Assembly: GCA_009392675.1 (NCBI GenBank)
Contig: VFFY01000216.1
Coordinates: 1-14,211, forward strand
Length of the DNA: 14,211 bases
Direction: 5' to 3'
From: SAR202 cluster bacterium
GTDB lineage: Bacteria > Chloroflexota > Dehalococcoidia > Lucifugimonadales > UBA826
The notes beneath the pieces were generated by a model. The model did not search any database, was not told the DNA's origin, and saw nothing but the letters and a program-made list of their open reading frames with translations. A program made the position numbers and the translations under genes. Of this stretch, positions 6,751 through 14,140 are shown one piece after another (the stretch's first letter is position 1; the number at the start of each line of letters is the position of its first letter).

Positions 6751-8046
6751 TTAAAAAAGGGTGGCGTTGTCACCCTTTTTATTATCTTTGTGAATGGGTA
6801 CAGTAGCTGTGATTGTAAGGAGTATTGCCATCAAGGCAACTATCGAAAGAGTGTAGAAAGCGTAGTTGTAACTTCCTGTGATATCGAAAACCAAACCAGA
6901 GAGTAAGGCCCCCACCGCTTGGCTGAAGGATACAAATGGTTCTGTGAAACCTCTAATCGTCCCTAAAGAACTGCGACCGAAGTAATCTGCCATAGCGACG
7001 GATGGCACAACTAGCATCCCTCCTAGAGCAGTTCCGAACAATGAGGCATATATCCATGCTTCAGTTACAGTGTCAGCTGTACTAAATAATATAGAGCATA
7101 CGCTCATTAAAGCGGCGACCATCGCGTAGCAGTAACGTGCCTTTATTTTTTCGATAGTCCAGCCCCAACCCAAACCACCTAGGCCAGTAAATATTGCATT
7201 TAGGCTTACAGCAGCTGCCGCCTCGTTAGAAGTTAGCCCAGCATCTTGAAAAAAGGCTGCCATGTGAGTGTTTGTTCCTGAATGAATTACGAAAAGGAGA
7301 CCTCCAGCCAATGCCAGCTGCCATAAAGCTGGAGTTCTCAATGCTTCCTTCAAAGTCCAGTTTATTTCCTCAATTACAACCGTTGGGCTTGCGTCCGTAC
7401 TGGCAACCGAGGATTCTTTATCTCCATCTGGTAACAAGCCGACTGATTCAGGGGTTTCCGCAAGTAAAAGAAAAACAGGAAGTAACGCTATAACCCACAC
7501 TCCCACACCCAGTAGATGCCAAGCAACTTGCCATCCATATATGCCTATCAGTATGGATGCCGTCAGTGGAAAACCAGTCATTCCTATTGAATGACAGAAA
7601 GTGAGTATTCCGTTTGCCCTTCCTCGTTTTTGAATAAACCACCTAGAAACTACTACTGAAGACCCAATTTGAACAGGACTACTAAATATAATTCTTCCAA
7701 TGCCGTAGGTAACATAGAAGGTGATCGGAATAGTAGCCCATCCGGTTAGGAAGGTAGTTACACCTAATATCATTATGCTTGAGGTAAGCACAGCTCTCGC
7801 GCCATATTTATCAATCAACCAGCCTATGGCAGGCGATATGAAGGTAGATGCCAACCCACCCACACTGACTGCTCCAGCCAATACAGTGCGACTCCATCCT
7901 AAATCTTCCGCCATTGGATACATAAAAACAGCCAGAGTTAGGCTAGCAGCGGCATTCCTGACAATTTGAGTGGACCCTGATGTACCTAAAATAAGCCAAC
8001 CGTAGTAAAATGGCGTGCGTCTTGAAAGAAATTTTGCTAGGTTCAA
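6751..8046 (-). CDS. MFS transporter, monocarboxylate / oxalate-formate antiporter type
   Basis: A 431-residue polytopic membrane carrier. The opening RRTPFYYGWLIL (9-20) is characteristic of MCT/OFA-type MFS carriers, and motif A between helices 2 and 3 reads GWLIDKYGAR (75-84). A hydrophilic loop about 200-235 separates two six-helix halves, and SRWFIQKRGRANGI lies in the first half as in this family. Known members move monocarboxylates or related organic anions; the adjacent 2-hydroxyacid dehydrogenase makes an organic-acid substrate attractive, but this is inference. The start is TTG at 8046, with GAGGA ending 6-7 bases upstream; an out-of-frame ATG overlaps that site and can be ignored. 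The final codons double as a bidirectional terminator. No inactivating change is visible. Confidence 0.88.
   Translation of the reverse strand: MNLAKFLSRRTPFYYGWLILGTSGSTQIVRNAAASLTLAVFMYPMAEDLGWSRTVLAGAVSVGGLASTFISPAIGWLIDKYGARAVLTSSIMILGVTTFLTGWATIPITFYVTYGIGRIIFSSPVQIGSSVVVSRWFIQKRGRANGILTFCHSIGMTGFPLTASILIGIYGWQVAWHLLGVGVWVIALLPVFLLLAETPESVGLLPDGDKESSVASTDASPTVVIEEINWTLKEALRTPALWQLALAGGLLFVIHSGTNTHMAAFFQDAGLTSNEAAAAVSLNAIFTGLGGLGWGWTIEKIKARYCYAMVAALMSVCSILFSTADTVTEAWIYASLFGTALGGMLVVPSVAMADYFGRSSLGTIRGFTEPFVSFSQAVGALLSGLVFDITGSYNYAFYTLSIVALMAILLTITATVPIHKDNKKGDNATLF
6754..6780. terminator. Bidirectional intrinsic terminator between convergent genes
   Basis: A perfect 10-bp stem, AAAAAGGGTG (6754-6763) with CACCCTTTTT (6771-6780), closes a 7-base loop GCGTTGT. 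Read rightwards it ends in a T tract that serves the hydroxyacid dehydrogenase gene; read leftwards it ends in TTTTTT and serves the MFS gene. The stem lies inside the last nine codons of the MFS gene, whose TAA is at 6751-6753. Confidence 0.85.
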
Positions 8047-8262
8047 TGAAGATCCTCATGGATTCAAAATGGGATAGTCCGCAGGGATGCTACCACGGAG
8101 TGGATAGTGCTTCAAACATTCCAAATGCTGTATTGTTAATACTGCGTCCACAATGCTAAAATTTTTCTTTGTTTGATCAACATGAATGAGGTTAAGTTTT
8201 CAATATGGAAATTGTGCCTTCACTTTAAAAAGTAATATGTAGTATGAGGAGTCTTATTAGTT
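8047..8262. promoter_or_regulatory. Divergent promoter region between MFS carrier and inositol phosphate synthase
   Basis: A 216-bp gap between two outward-reading genes that must hold promoters for both. It contains two small palindromes: GTATT-GTT-AATAC (8130-8142) and TTGATCAA (8173-8180), either of which could be an operator. A TTGTGC (8212-8217) and TAATAT (8233-8238) pair, spaced by 15 bases, resembles a weak sigma-70 promoter for the rightward operon. GAGGAG (8246-8251) is the likely ribosome site for the TTG start at 8263. None of these assignments is strong individually. Confidence 0.35.
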
Positions 8263-9354
8263 TTGCCTGAGATAAAAATTGCAATAATCGGAGTCGGTAA
8301 CTGTGCTTCTTCCCTGCTTCAAGGAGTGGCCAAGTATGCTGATGTAGGCCCTAACGAAACTGTTCCAGGTCTGATGCATCCTGTTTTAGGAGAGTATGGC
8401 ATTGGAGATATAAAAGTTGTCGCTGCGTTTGATGTTGATGCAAATAAAGTGGGTAAAGATCTTTCGGAAGCAATCTTTGCAGAGCCAAATAACACCGTTA
8501 AATTTCAAGATGTCGAGAAAACTGGAGTCGTGGTACAGAGAGGGATGACCCATGACGGGATAGGCCGTTACACCTCAGAAATCATAACTAAAGCCGAAGG
8601 TGGTACTGACGATGTCGCTGCGATTTTGAAAGAACGCGAGGTAGATGTAGTAATTAATTACCTGCCAGTAGGCTCTGAGGAGGCTACAAAATGGTATGTT
8701 GAACAAGTGTTGCAGGCGGGCTGCGGGTTTATAAATTGCATACCTGTCTTCATCGCTAGTGGCGAGAATGATTATTGGCAAAATAGGTTTAGGGAGGCCG
8801 GAGCACCGATAATCGGGGACGATATCAAATCTCAGGTAGGTGCTACTATCACTCACAGAGTGTTAACTAGATTATTTATGGACCGAGGCGTCGAGCTCCA
8901 AAGGACATACCAATTGAATTTTGGCGGCAATACCGACTTCATGAATATGTTAGATAGAGACAGACTGGTCTCTAAGAAAATATCCAAAACCCAATCTGTC
9001 ACATCACAAGTCGATGAATTTATACCTGACCGGGATGTCCATGTGGGCCCTAGTGATTATGTGCCGTGGCTCACAGACCGGAAGTGGTGTTATATCAGGA
9101 TGGAAGGCAAGACCTTTGGAGATGTGCCTCTAAATTTGGAACTAAAGCTTGAGGTTTGGGATAGTCCTAATTCTGCGGGGGTCGTAATAGATGCAGTGCG
9201 GTGTGCCAAAATCGCAATAGATAGAGGCATAAGCGGCCCGATAACTGCACCTTCATCATATTTTATGAAGTCTCCACTCATTCAGTACACGGACGATGAG
9301 GCTAGACAACTTGTTGAGGATTTCATTGCTGGAGAAGAATCCGCTCAAGGTTAG
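8263..9354 (+). CDS. ino1: Myo-inositol-1-phosphate synthase (actinobacterial/archaeal type)
   Basis: A 363-residue NAD-dependent enzyme converting D-glucose 6-phosphate to 1D-myo-inositol 3-phosphate, the first step of inositol lipid synthesis. It resembles the mycobacterial Ino1 along its length. Recognisable parts are the Rossmann turn IGVGNCASSLLQG (9-21), VPGLMHP (34-40), VAAFDVDA (53-60), NYLPVGSEE (132-140), GDDIKSQVGATITHRVL (185-201), GGNTDFMNML (221-230), the active-site lysine region SKKISKTQ (237-244), GPSDYVPWL (262-270) and LKLEVWDSPNSAGVVIDAVR (294-313). Length fits the short prokaryotic form (about 365) rather than the 500-residue eukaryotic one. The start is TTG with GAGGAG 11 bases upstream. 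It is the first gene of a compact run with a glycosyltransferase and a CDP-alcohol phosphatidyltransferase, which use its product or lipids made from it. Confidence 0.96.
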   Translation: MPEIKIAIIGVGNCASSLLQGVAKYADVGPNETVPGLMHPVLGEYGIGDIKVVAAFDVDANKVGKDLSEAIFAEPNNTVKFQDVEKTGVVVQRGMTHDGIGRYTSEIITKAEGGTDDVAAILKEREVDVVINYLPVGSEEATKWYVEQVLQAGCGFINCIPVFIASGENDYWQNRFREAGAPIIGDDIKSQVGATITHRVLTRLFMDRGVELQRTYQLNFGGNTDFMNMLDRDRLVSKKISKTQSVTSQVDEFIPDRDVHVGPSDYVPWLTDRKWCYIRMEGKTFGDVPLNLELKLEVWDSPNSAGVVIDAVRCAKIAIDRGISGPITAPSSYFMKSPLIQYTDDEARQLVEDFIAGEESAQG

Positions 9355-9391
9355 TTTCAAGCGCCCGTGGGGTTTCGATAGACGAGGTTAT

Positions 9392-10546
9392 ATGAACCAA
9401 CCCCTTAAGGTTGCGCTGGTGTCCCCGTATGATTTCGCCTCACCTGGTGGTGTGACTTCTCATATACAGAATTTGTGTGCTAATTTAGAACAAAGGGGTG
9501 TATTCACAAGGGTTTTCGCTCCGGTTTCAACAAGTTCGCATAACTTAATTCCCAACTTAATACCTATGGGTACTCCAGTGCCCGTACCAACTGGTGGGTC
9601 CGTGGCAAGGATATCCTTATCAGTTTGGCTGGCGGATCGGCTCAGAAAATCGATTGAGACTGAAAACTTCGATATCGTCCATGTTCATGAGCCATTCGCT
9701 GGAGCCTTGACTCTCGGAGTACTGTCAAAACGGCTAAGAAATAATCCGGGTATAGTGGCTACGTTTCACTCGTTTGAAGGATCAGGCCTTTACCAAATAG
9801 TGCCTAACAAGTTATTGCAGAAATACTTTCAAAGATTAGACAGAAGGATTGCTGTTTCATCATCTGCAAAATCTTATGTCAGCAAATATTTACCAGCAGA
9901 CTACGACATTATCCCAAATGGGATAGATACGGGTGAAATTTCAACGACAACTCCATATCAAAATCTTCTAGACGATAAGATAAACATTCTGTTTGTAGGG
10001 CGCCTTGAGAAAAGGAAAGGTTTGAAATACCTTCTGACATCTTTTTGTGATCTTAAGTGGAAGTTTCCTAATATTAGACTCATCGTTGTTGGTGCTGGAA
10101 AAATGGATGTAGAATCACAACGAATTTTGGGAGAGAGAAATCCCGGCGACGTCTTCATCGCTGGATCAGTTACTCACGAAGAAAAGTTGAGGTATTTCAA
10201 AACAGCAGATATTTTTTGCACCCCGGCGACGGGTCAAGAAAGCTTCGGGATAGTGCTTCTAGAGGCTATGGCTGCTAGCTTACCAATAGTGGCTTCTAGA
10301 ATAGATGGTTATCGCTCGGTACTCGATGAAAAAGAGGGATTCTTTACGAATGTGAAAGATCCGCATGATATTTCGGAAAAATTATCACGACTAATTACTG
10401 ATAAGAATATGAGAATACAAATGGGAGAAAATGGGAGAGAAAAATCAAAGCTATTTTCTTGGTCAATAGTGACTGATAAAATCTTAGACCATTATTTGTC
10501 ATTAACTAGTATCCTAAATGCAGATCACTTTAGACCCGTTGATTGA
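9392..10546 (+). CDS. GT4 glycosyltransferase, PimA-like (phosphatidylinositol mannosyltransferase candidate)
   Basis: A 384-residue GT-B enzyme. The N-terminal acceptor domain has SPYDFASPGGVTSHIQNL (11-28), VPTGGSVARISL (65-76), VHVHEPFAG (96-104) and VATFHS (122-127). The C-terminal sugar-nucleotide domain has VGRLEKRKGL (202-211) with Arg204 and Lys209, and QESFGIVLLEAMA (282-294) with the EX7E pair Glu283 and Glu291. The order PGGV-x-SH, then HEP, then ESFGIV is that of mycobacterial PimA, which mannosylates phosphatidylinositol; MshA-like use of inositol phosphate is an alternative. The ATG at 9392 is chosen over an earlier in-frame ATG at 9296 because GAGG lies 5-6 bases before it, the family begins at this strand, and the earlier one would overlap ino1. 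It follows ino1 by 37 bp and precedes the phosphatidyltransferase by 27 bp, supporting an inositol-lipid acceptor. No signal peptide; it likely works at the inner face of the membrane. Confidence 0.85.
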   Translation: MNQPLKVALVSPYDFASPGGVTSHIQNLCANLEQRGVFTRVFAPVSTSSHNLIPNLIPMGTPVPVPTGGSVARISLSVWLADRLRKSIETENFDIVHVHEPFAGALTLGVLSKRLRNNPGIVATFHSFEGSGLYQIVPNKLLQKYFQRLDRRIAVSSSAKSYVSKYLPADYDIIPNGIDTGEISTTTPYQNLLDDKINILFVGRLEKRKGLKYLLTSFCDLKWKFPNIRLIVVGAGKMDVESQRILGERNPGDVFIAGSVTHEEKLRYFKTADIFCTPATGQESFGIVLLEAMAASLPIVASRIDGYRSVLDEKEGFFTNVKDPHDISEKLSRLITDKNMRIQMGENGREKSKLFSWSIVTDKILDHYLSLTSILNADHFRPVD

Positions 10547-10573
10547 TATGTTATTTATGCTCAGAGAGAGAAC

Positions 10574-11218
10574 ATGATTGCCAGAGAAGACTTACGGGAG
10601 CTACTTTACAGATATTATGAAGAGCCTTTTTCTGCTTTTTTTGACCGTATAGGCTTTACCCCAAACATGGTCACTTTGCTCGGGCTGCTGATAATTTTGA
10701 TATCAGCGATATTTATTTCAATAGGCTATTTTTGGGTAGGCGGAATTATTGTCGCCATTGGAGGAGCCCTAGATTTGATTGACGGTGCCTTAGCTAGGAA
10801 GAAAGGGTTAGTTTCAAAATTTGGCGCTATGTTTGATTCTGTTGCAGATAGAGTACAAGAGGCATTAGTACTCCTTGGACTACTTATTTACTATTCTCTT
10901 AATAACTGTGTGTCTTCATATCTTTTACCCTTTAATTTATTCGAAGGCTTTAATTCTTGCGCTTTTGCGCAAATAATGACCTACACTGCATTTGTTGGAT
11001 CAGTCATGGTTAGTTACCTCAGATCGCGAGCAGAAGGTTTGGGCATAGAGTGTAAAGTTGGGATCATGACTCGCCCTGAACGGGTGGCTATTATATCTGT
11101 TGGGCTTGTTATAGCCCATTGGGTGCCAGTTGTGATGATTGTAGTTTTAATGATTCTTACGGGATTAGGGGCTTTCACAACTGTTCAAAGATTAATGCAT
11201 TCTTCTAAAGAGCTATAA
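10574..11218 (+). CDS. CDP-alcohol phosphatidyltransferase, likely phosphatidylinositol phosphate synthase
   Basis: A 214-residue membrane enzyme with about six hydrophobic segments. The family motif is complete: Asp67-x2-Asp70-Gly71-x2-Ala74-Arg75-x8-Gly84-x3-Asp88-x3-Asp92; the four Asp residues bind the metals that activate CDP-diacylglycerol. A later segment, SYLRSRAEGLGIECKVGI with TRPERV just after, is typical of the branch that includes archaetidylinositol and phosphatidylinositol phosphate synthases. Together with ino1 two genes upstream, this makes inositol-3-phosphate the likely acceptor, giving phosphatidylinositol phosphate; glycerol-phosphate (PgsA) cannot be excluded from sequence alone. 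A separate phosphatase would then be needed to make phosphatidylinositol and is not in the window. The ATG is preceded by AGAGAGAA. It ends 18 bp before the oxidoreductase gene. Confidence 0.88.
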   Translation: MIAREDLRELLYRYYEEPFSAFFDRIGFTPNMVTLLGLLIILISAIFISIGYFWVGGIIVAIGGALDLIDGALARKKGLVSKFGAMFDSVADRVQEALVLLGLLIYYSLNNCVSSYLLPFNLFEGFNSCAFAQIMTYTAFVGSVMVSYLRSRAEGLGIECKVGIMTRPERVAIISVGLVIAHWVPVVMIVVLMILTGLGAFTTVQRLMHSSKEL

Positions 11219-11236
11219 ATTTGGAGGTCACGGAAC

Positions 11237-11929
11237 ATGCAAATACTAAACGATTCGGATAGAGAGATCGTCAAAAACCGATTTGAAAACGAATTAGCGA
11301 GTGAAGTAAATATAACTTTGTTTACCCAAATGGACCTTGGAGGTTTGATAGTTCCGGGTCGTGAATGTGAGACCTGTGCGCCAACTGAACAATTGTTGAA
11401 AGAGGTTAGTGAAATATCTGACCTAATCACCTTTAAGAAACTAGATATCAGGAATGATGCAGAAGAAGCTGCACGATGTAATGTGTCAAAAATACCTTCT
11501 TTTTTAGTTTCCAAAGGAGCTGAAACAAACGTAAGGTATCTTGGCATACCTGCTGGAGGTGAGTTCCCTGTTTTGATAGAGGCCTTGGTCAATGTTTCAT
11601 CTGGAGAACCAAAAATATCAGAAGAGACAAAAAGATTTTTAGATGGCCTTGAAGAAAATTTATTAATCAAAACGTTTGTCACACCTAATTGACCATATTG
11701 CCCAGGTGTAGCCAGTCTGGCTCACGCAATGGCAGCATTTACCCAGAAAGTGGTGGCTGAAGTTATTGAGGTGCAAGAGTTTCCAGAGTTAGGTAATGCT
11801 TATCAGGTCAGAGGAGTCCCTTTGACTGTAATCAATGAAAAATATAGTTTCACTGGTGCAGCAAATGAACAAATGCTACTGGACCATGTAAAAAAAGCTT
11901 TGTCAAAAAACCTTGAAGGAGATAGCTAA
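11237..11929 (+). CDS. Putative selenoprotein: protein disulfide oxidoreductase-like (tandem thioredoxin folds) with in-frame UGA in the C-terminal active site
   Basis: Read through one TGA (11690-11692), this is a 230-residue protein, the normal length for PDO/glutaredoxin-like proteins made of two thioredoxin folds. The first fold holds an intact CETC (Cys44, Cys47), KIPSFLV with the cis-Pro strand, and YLGIPAGGEF. The second opens with LLIKTFVTPN, the TGA as residue 152, then PYCPG with Cys155; relatives read TPTCPYCPG, so the TGA replaces the first active-site Cys. Beyond it, SLAHAMAAFT, VIEVQEFPEL and VRGVPLTVIN are all conserved family positions in the same frame up to a TAA. An ordinary nonsense mutation is possible, but the exact position and the hairpin just downstream favour selenocysteine, giving UPYC. 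GGAGG lies 9 bases before the ATG. It likely reduces or exchanges disulfides in the cytosol, and the more reactive Sec would sit in the main redox site. A standard caller would split it at the TGA. Confidence 0.82.
11693..11731 (+). promoter_or_regulatory. Bacterial SECIS-like hairpin directly after the in-frame UGA
   Basis: Thirteen bases after the UGA, GUG (11706-11708), a single bulged U (11709) and AGCC (11710-11713) pair with GGCU (11719-11722) and CAC (11723-11725) around the loop AGUCU (11714-11718). Below, AUUGC (11697-11701) pairs with GCAAU (11726-11730), leaving a CCAG bulge. The E. coli fdhF element likewise has a three-pair stem, a bulged U, a short upper stem and an AGGUCU loop, 11 bases from its UGA. 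The UGA-to-loop distance of about 21 bases is what SelB-dependent recoding requires. It lies within the coding sequence. Confidence 0.7.
11916..11921 (+). promoter_or_regulatory. Ribosome binding site for the secreted peptidase, inside the upstream coding end
   Basis: AAGGAG lies 10 bases before the TTG at 11932 and inside the last codons of the oxidoreductase gene, which stops at 11929. It supports the TTG start and suggests translational coupling: ribosomes that fail to read through the UGA would stop about 240 bases before this site. Confidence 0.5.
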
Positions 11930-11931
11930 TT

Positions 11932-13341
11932 TTGAATTTCAGGTCCCGATCATATCTTCGTTTGGTATTTCTAGGATTAGCGATATTTTGTTTGAATTTT
12001 TCGAGCAATGTCACTCTAGCATCTGGTTCTGATATCAAGATTAAATCGGCTTCCGCAGAAAGTGAATTTCCTGAAGGTATCCGTTTTTCTATAGAGGCAA
12101 TATCTAGTAGCAAGATAGCAGAGATAGCTGTTAATTTCAGAATCGGCCAACAGATATCTGGAGTGTACGAGTATTTGGATTTTGAGGGAGGTTTGGAGGT
12201 CGAAGGTAGTCTTTTTTGGAAGACAAACACTGGCCCAAAATATGTGCCCCCAGGCACGATTATTGAGTATGCTTTTAGTATTTTAGATGAATCAGGTAAC
12301 ACTTTTAATTCCGAGAATAAGTATCTCGTATATTCTGATACTCGCTTTGAGTGGCAAGAAGTAGAATTAGGCACTATATCGATTGCTTATCATGGGCCGG
12401 TCAAAAGTAGAGCAGAAGATTTACTAAATGCTATGAATCAAACCCTATACGCAATGGAGCCTGTATTTGGGGATGTTCAAGGAGAGCCAATAAGGGTAAC
12501 CATGTACAACAATGTTGCAGAAATGATGGGAGCATTACCTCCAAGCAGTTCGACCATAAGAAGTGAATTGATAACAGAAGGACAGGCTTATCCAGACATT
12601 GGTACGGTATTACTACTCGGAGGTGGGAGACTATCAAGAGGCACTGCTTCCCATGAAGTGACTCACATATTGGTCCATCGAGCAGGGGATAGTGTGTTTA
12701 GCAGTGTTCCCTCTTGGTTGAATGAAGGGTTGGCAGAATTTGGGAATGTTTCTCCCAGTTTTTCCTATGATGTGGCACTTGATTTCGCCGTTCATACGGA
12801 TAGGTTGATGCCTATTACTTCAATGAGAAACCGGCCTGGGAATCCGGAAGATGTGATCATTTTTTATGGGTCAGCAAGCTCAATAGTAGAATTTATGATT
12901 TATAAATTTGGGCCTGCTAAAATGCTTAACCTGTTAACTGAGCATAAATCGGGTAGAAATTTGGATGAATCGATAGAGTTTGTCTATGGTATCAGCAAAC
13001 TTGAACTTGAGAACGAATGGAGGAACTATATAGGAGCCCCTGTATATGAACCGGATTTGTCAAAGAAGAAATTACCAACTCCTATACCCAGACCTACAGT
13101 GGGACTCTTTTCTTTGACCCCTCAATCTGGGTCCACTTCAGTAAAATCTACAGAAATAAGCACTTCTCAAAACATCACTTCATATGATCAAGCCAATGAC
13201 ACGGTAAATTCTGAATATCAGAGTTCCGAGACCTCGCAAAATGGAGGTTGTAACCGATTGAATAGTCAGAATTATGCAACAGATTATTCGATGTTTCTTT
13301 TAATCATCCCGCCATTGGTTATTTGGTCCCGCCGTAGGTAA
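11932..13341 (+). CDS. Secreted gluzincin-type peptidase (peptidase MA-like) with C-terminal Cys-membrane-Arg tail
   Basis: A 469-residue protein. A signal peptide (about 1-32; basic start, hydrophobic LRLVFLGLAIFCL, then LASGS) sends it across the membrane. The zinc site is HEVTH (241-245), with the third ligand probably Glu265 in SWLNEGLAEF; this spacing and the later FVYGISKLELENEWRNYI (about 348-365) fit the peptidase MA family of gluzincins. The region 36-140 looks like a beta-rich domain. After about 375 the chain becomes Pro/Ser/Thr-rich and low in complexity, then ends GGCNRL, a hydrophobic stretch MFLLIIPPLVIW and RRR. Such a Cys, membrane helix and basic end resembles C-terminal sorting or anchoring tails. 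The start is TTG, 2 bases after the stop of the oxidoreductase, with AAGGAG upstream, so the two are probably translated together. The substrate is unknown. Confidence 0.85.
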   Translation: MNFRSRSYLRLVFLGLAIFCLNFSSNVTLASGSDIKIKSASAESEFPEGIRFSIEAISSSKIAEIAVNFRIGQQISGVYEYLDFEGGLEVEGSLFWKTNTGPKYVPPGTIIEYAFSILDESGNTFNSENKYLVYSDTRFEWQEVELGTISIAYHGPVKSRAEDLLNAMNQTLYAMEPVFGDVQGEPIRVTMYNNVAEMMGALPPSSSTIRSELITEGQAYPDIGTVLLLGGGRLSRGTASHEVTHILVHRAGDSVFSSVPSWLNEGLAEFGNVSPSFSYDVALDFAVHTDRLMPITSMRNRPGNPEDVIIFYGSASSIVEFMIYKFGPAKMLNLLTEHKSGRNLDESIEFVYGISKLELENEWRNYIGAPVYEPDLSKKKLPTPIPRPTVGLFSLTPQSGSTSVKSTEISTSQNITSYDQANDTVNSEYQSSETSQNGGCNRLNSQNYATDYSMFLLIIPPLVIWSRRR

Positions 13342-13392
13342 GTCCTCCATTGATACAATAGTAAAATTATTTATGTTTAGGGTGAGTAATAA

Positions 13393-14094
13393 ATGAGTTC
13401 ATCTTCGGATTGGTACAAAGCGATAGAACAAACATATGTCGTCAAATACCCAAAGCAGCATCTAGCTACGTTTGGTATTACCAGCATAGAATATTTTGTA
13501 GTTACAGAACCTTTATACACCGCGATCGATTTTCAAAAAAAAGAACTAGAAGGGGTGGTTCGGAAAGGTAAAGTGAAGGTTGAACAACCAAAGTTAGTTA
13601 CTCCAACCTATGCTATGAATTTGAATGGGTTCAGTGACGAGGCTTATAAATACTTCAATCAGGTAGCACACCTCTACGGGGCCAACAGCCCCGGGATTAT
13701 GTATCAATACAATAATGAACCTGAAAATCTGGAGATTCTTAGCGGCAACCCAAACGAGATTGCTCACCGTATCTCCAAAGAGCTCAGAGATAAAAAGAAC
13801 GATCTCTCCGTTGTCATATCTGGAGTGGATGAGTTCTGGGATGTAGCTCTTCTTAAATTCATATATGAGTTTACGGCCTCATCCGTTTCTTTCAACAGCC
13901 GAGAAATGAGAGGTGCCGGACTCATGGAACCGCAAAGTTTTGCAGGAGGAGTACCGGCAGCAGCAGCGAACCAGATTGAGGAAATGTTCAAGTCAGTGAA
14001 AAAAGGTGGAAGTGCAGAGACTCTAAAAAATGAGTTGGATAAATGGGGAGTCTACCCATATTATGAGGATAGGTTTTTGAACCTATTTCGGTAA
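13393..14094 (+). CDS. Soluble protein of unknown function
   Basis: A 233-residue protein I do not recognise. AGGGTGAG lies 6-9 bases before the ATG. There is no signal peptide and no membrane segment, so it is probably cytosolic. The N-terminal third (1-70) is a mixed strand/helix region rich in Lys. The middle (about 118-175) has an Asn-Pro-Asn-Glu helix start and then strands such as LSVVISGVDEFW with a following long helix, like an alpha/beta domain. After it come a Gly/Ala-rich turn AGGVPAAAANQIEE and an acidic-basic helix, ending YYEDRFLNLF. No catalytic motif is visible. It lies 51 bp after the peptidase gene on the same strand and may close the operon. Codon use looks like its neighbours and the frame is clean, so I take it as a real gene. 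Confidence 0.7.
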   Translation: MSSSSDWYKAIEQTYVVKYPKQHLATFGITSIEYFVVTEPLYTAIDFQKKELEGVVRKGKVKVEQPKLVTPTYAMNLNGFSDEAYKYFNQVAHLYGANSPGIMYQYNNEPENLEILSGNPNEIAHRISKELRDKKNDLSVVISGVDEFWDVALLKFIYEFTASSVSFNSREMRGAGLMEPQSFAGGVPAAAANQIEEMFKSVKKGGSAETLKNELDKWGVYPYYEDRFLNLFR

Positions 14095-14140
14095 AACCCC
14101 TTATTCATCATTAATTCACTTTATTCGAGTTCCCATGACT

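Noticed and set aside
9296..9391. Earlier in-frame ATG for the glycosyltransferase
   Set aside because: It would overlap the end of ino1 by 59 bp, adds residues with no family match, and lacks a ribosome site, whereas the ATG at 9392 has GAGG.
11690..11692. TGA as an ordinary stop or nonsense mutation
   Set aside because: Not fully excluded, but the precise Cys position, the open family-like frame beyond it and the SECIS-like hairpin make recoding the better reading.
11729..11929. Separate 66-residue gene starting at ATG 11729
   Set aside because: It is the C-terminal part of the oxidoreductase; it starts inside the thioredoxin fold without its first strand or active site, and no ribosome site precedes the ATG.
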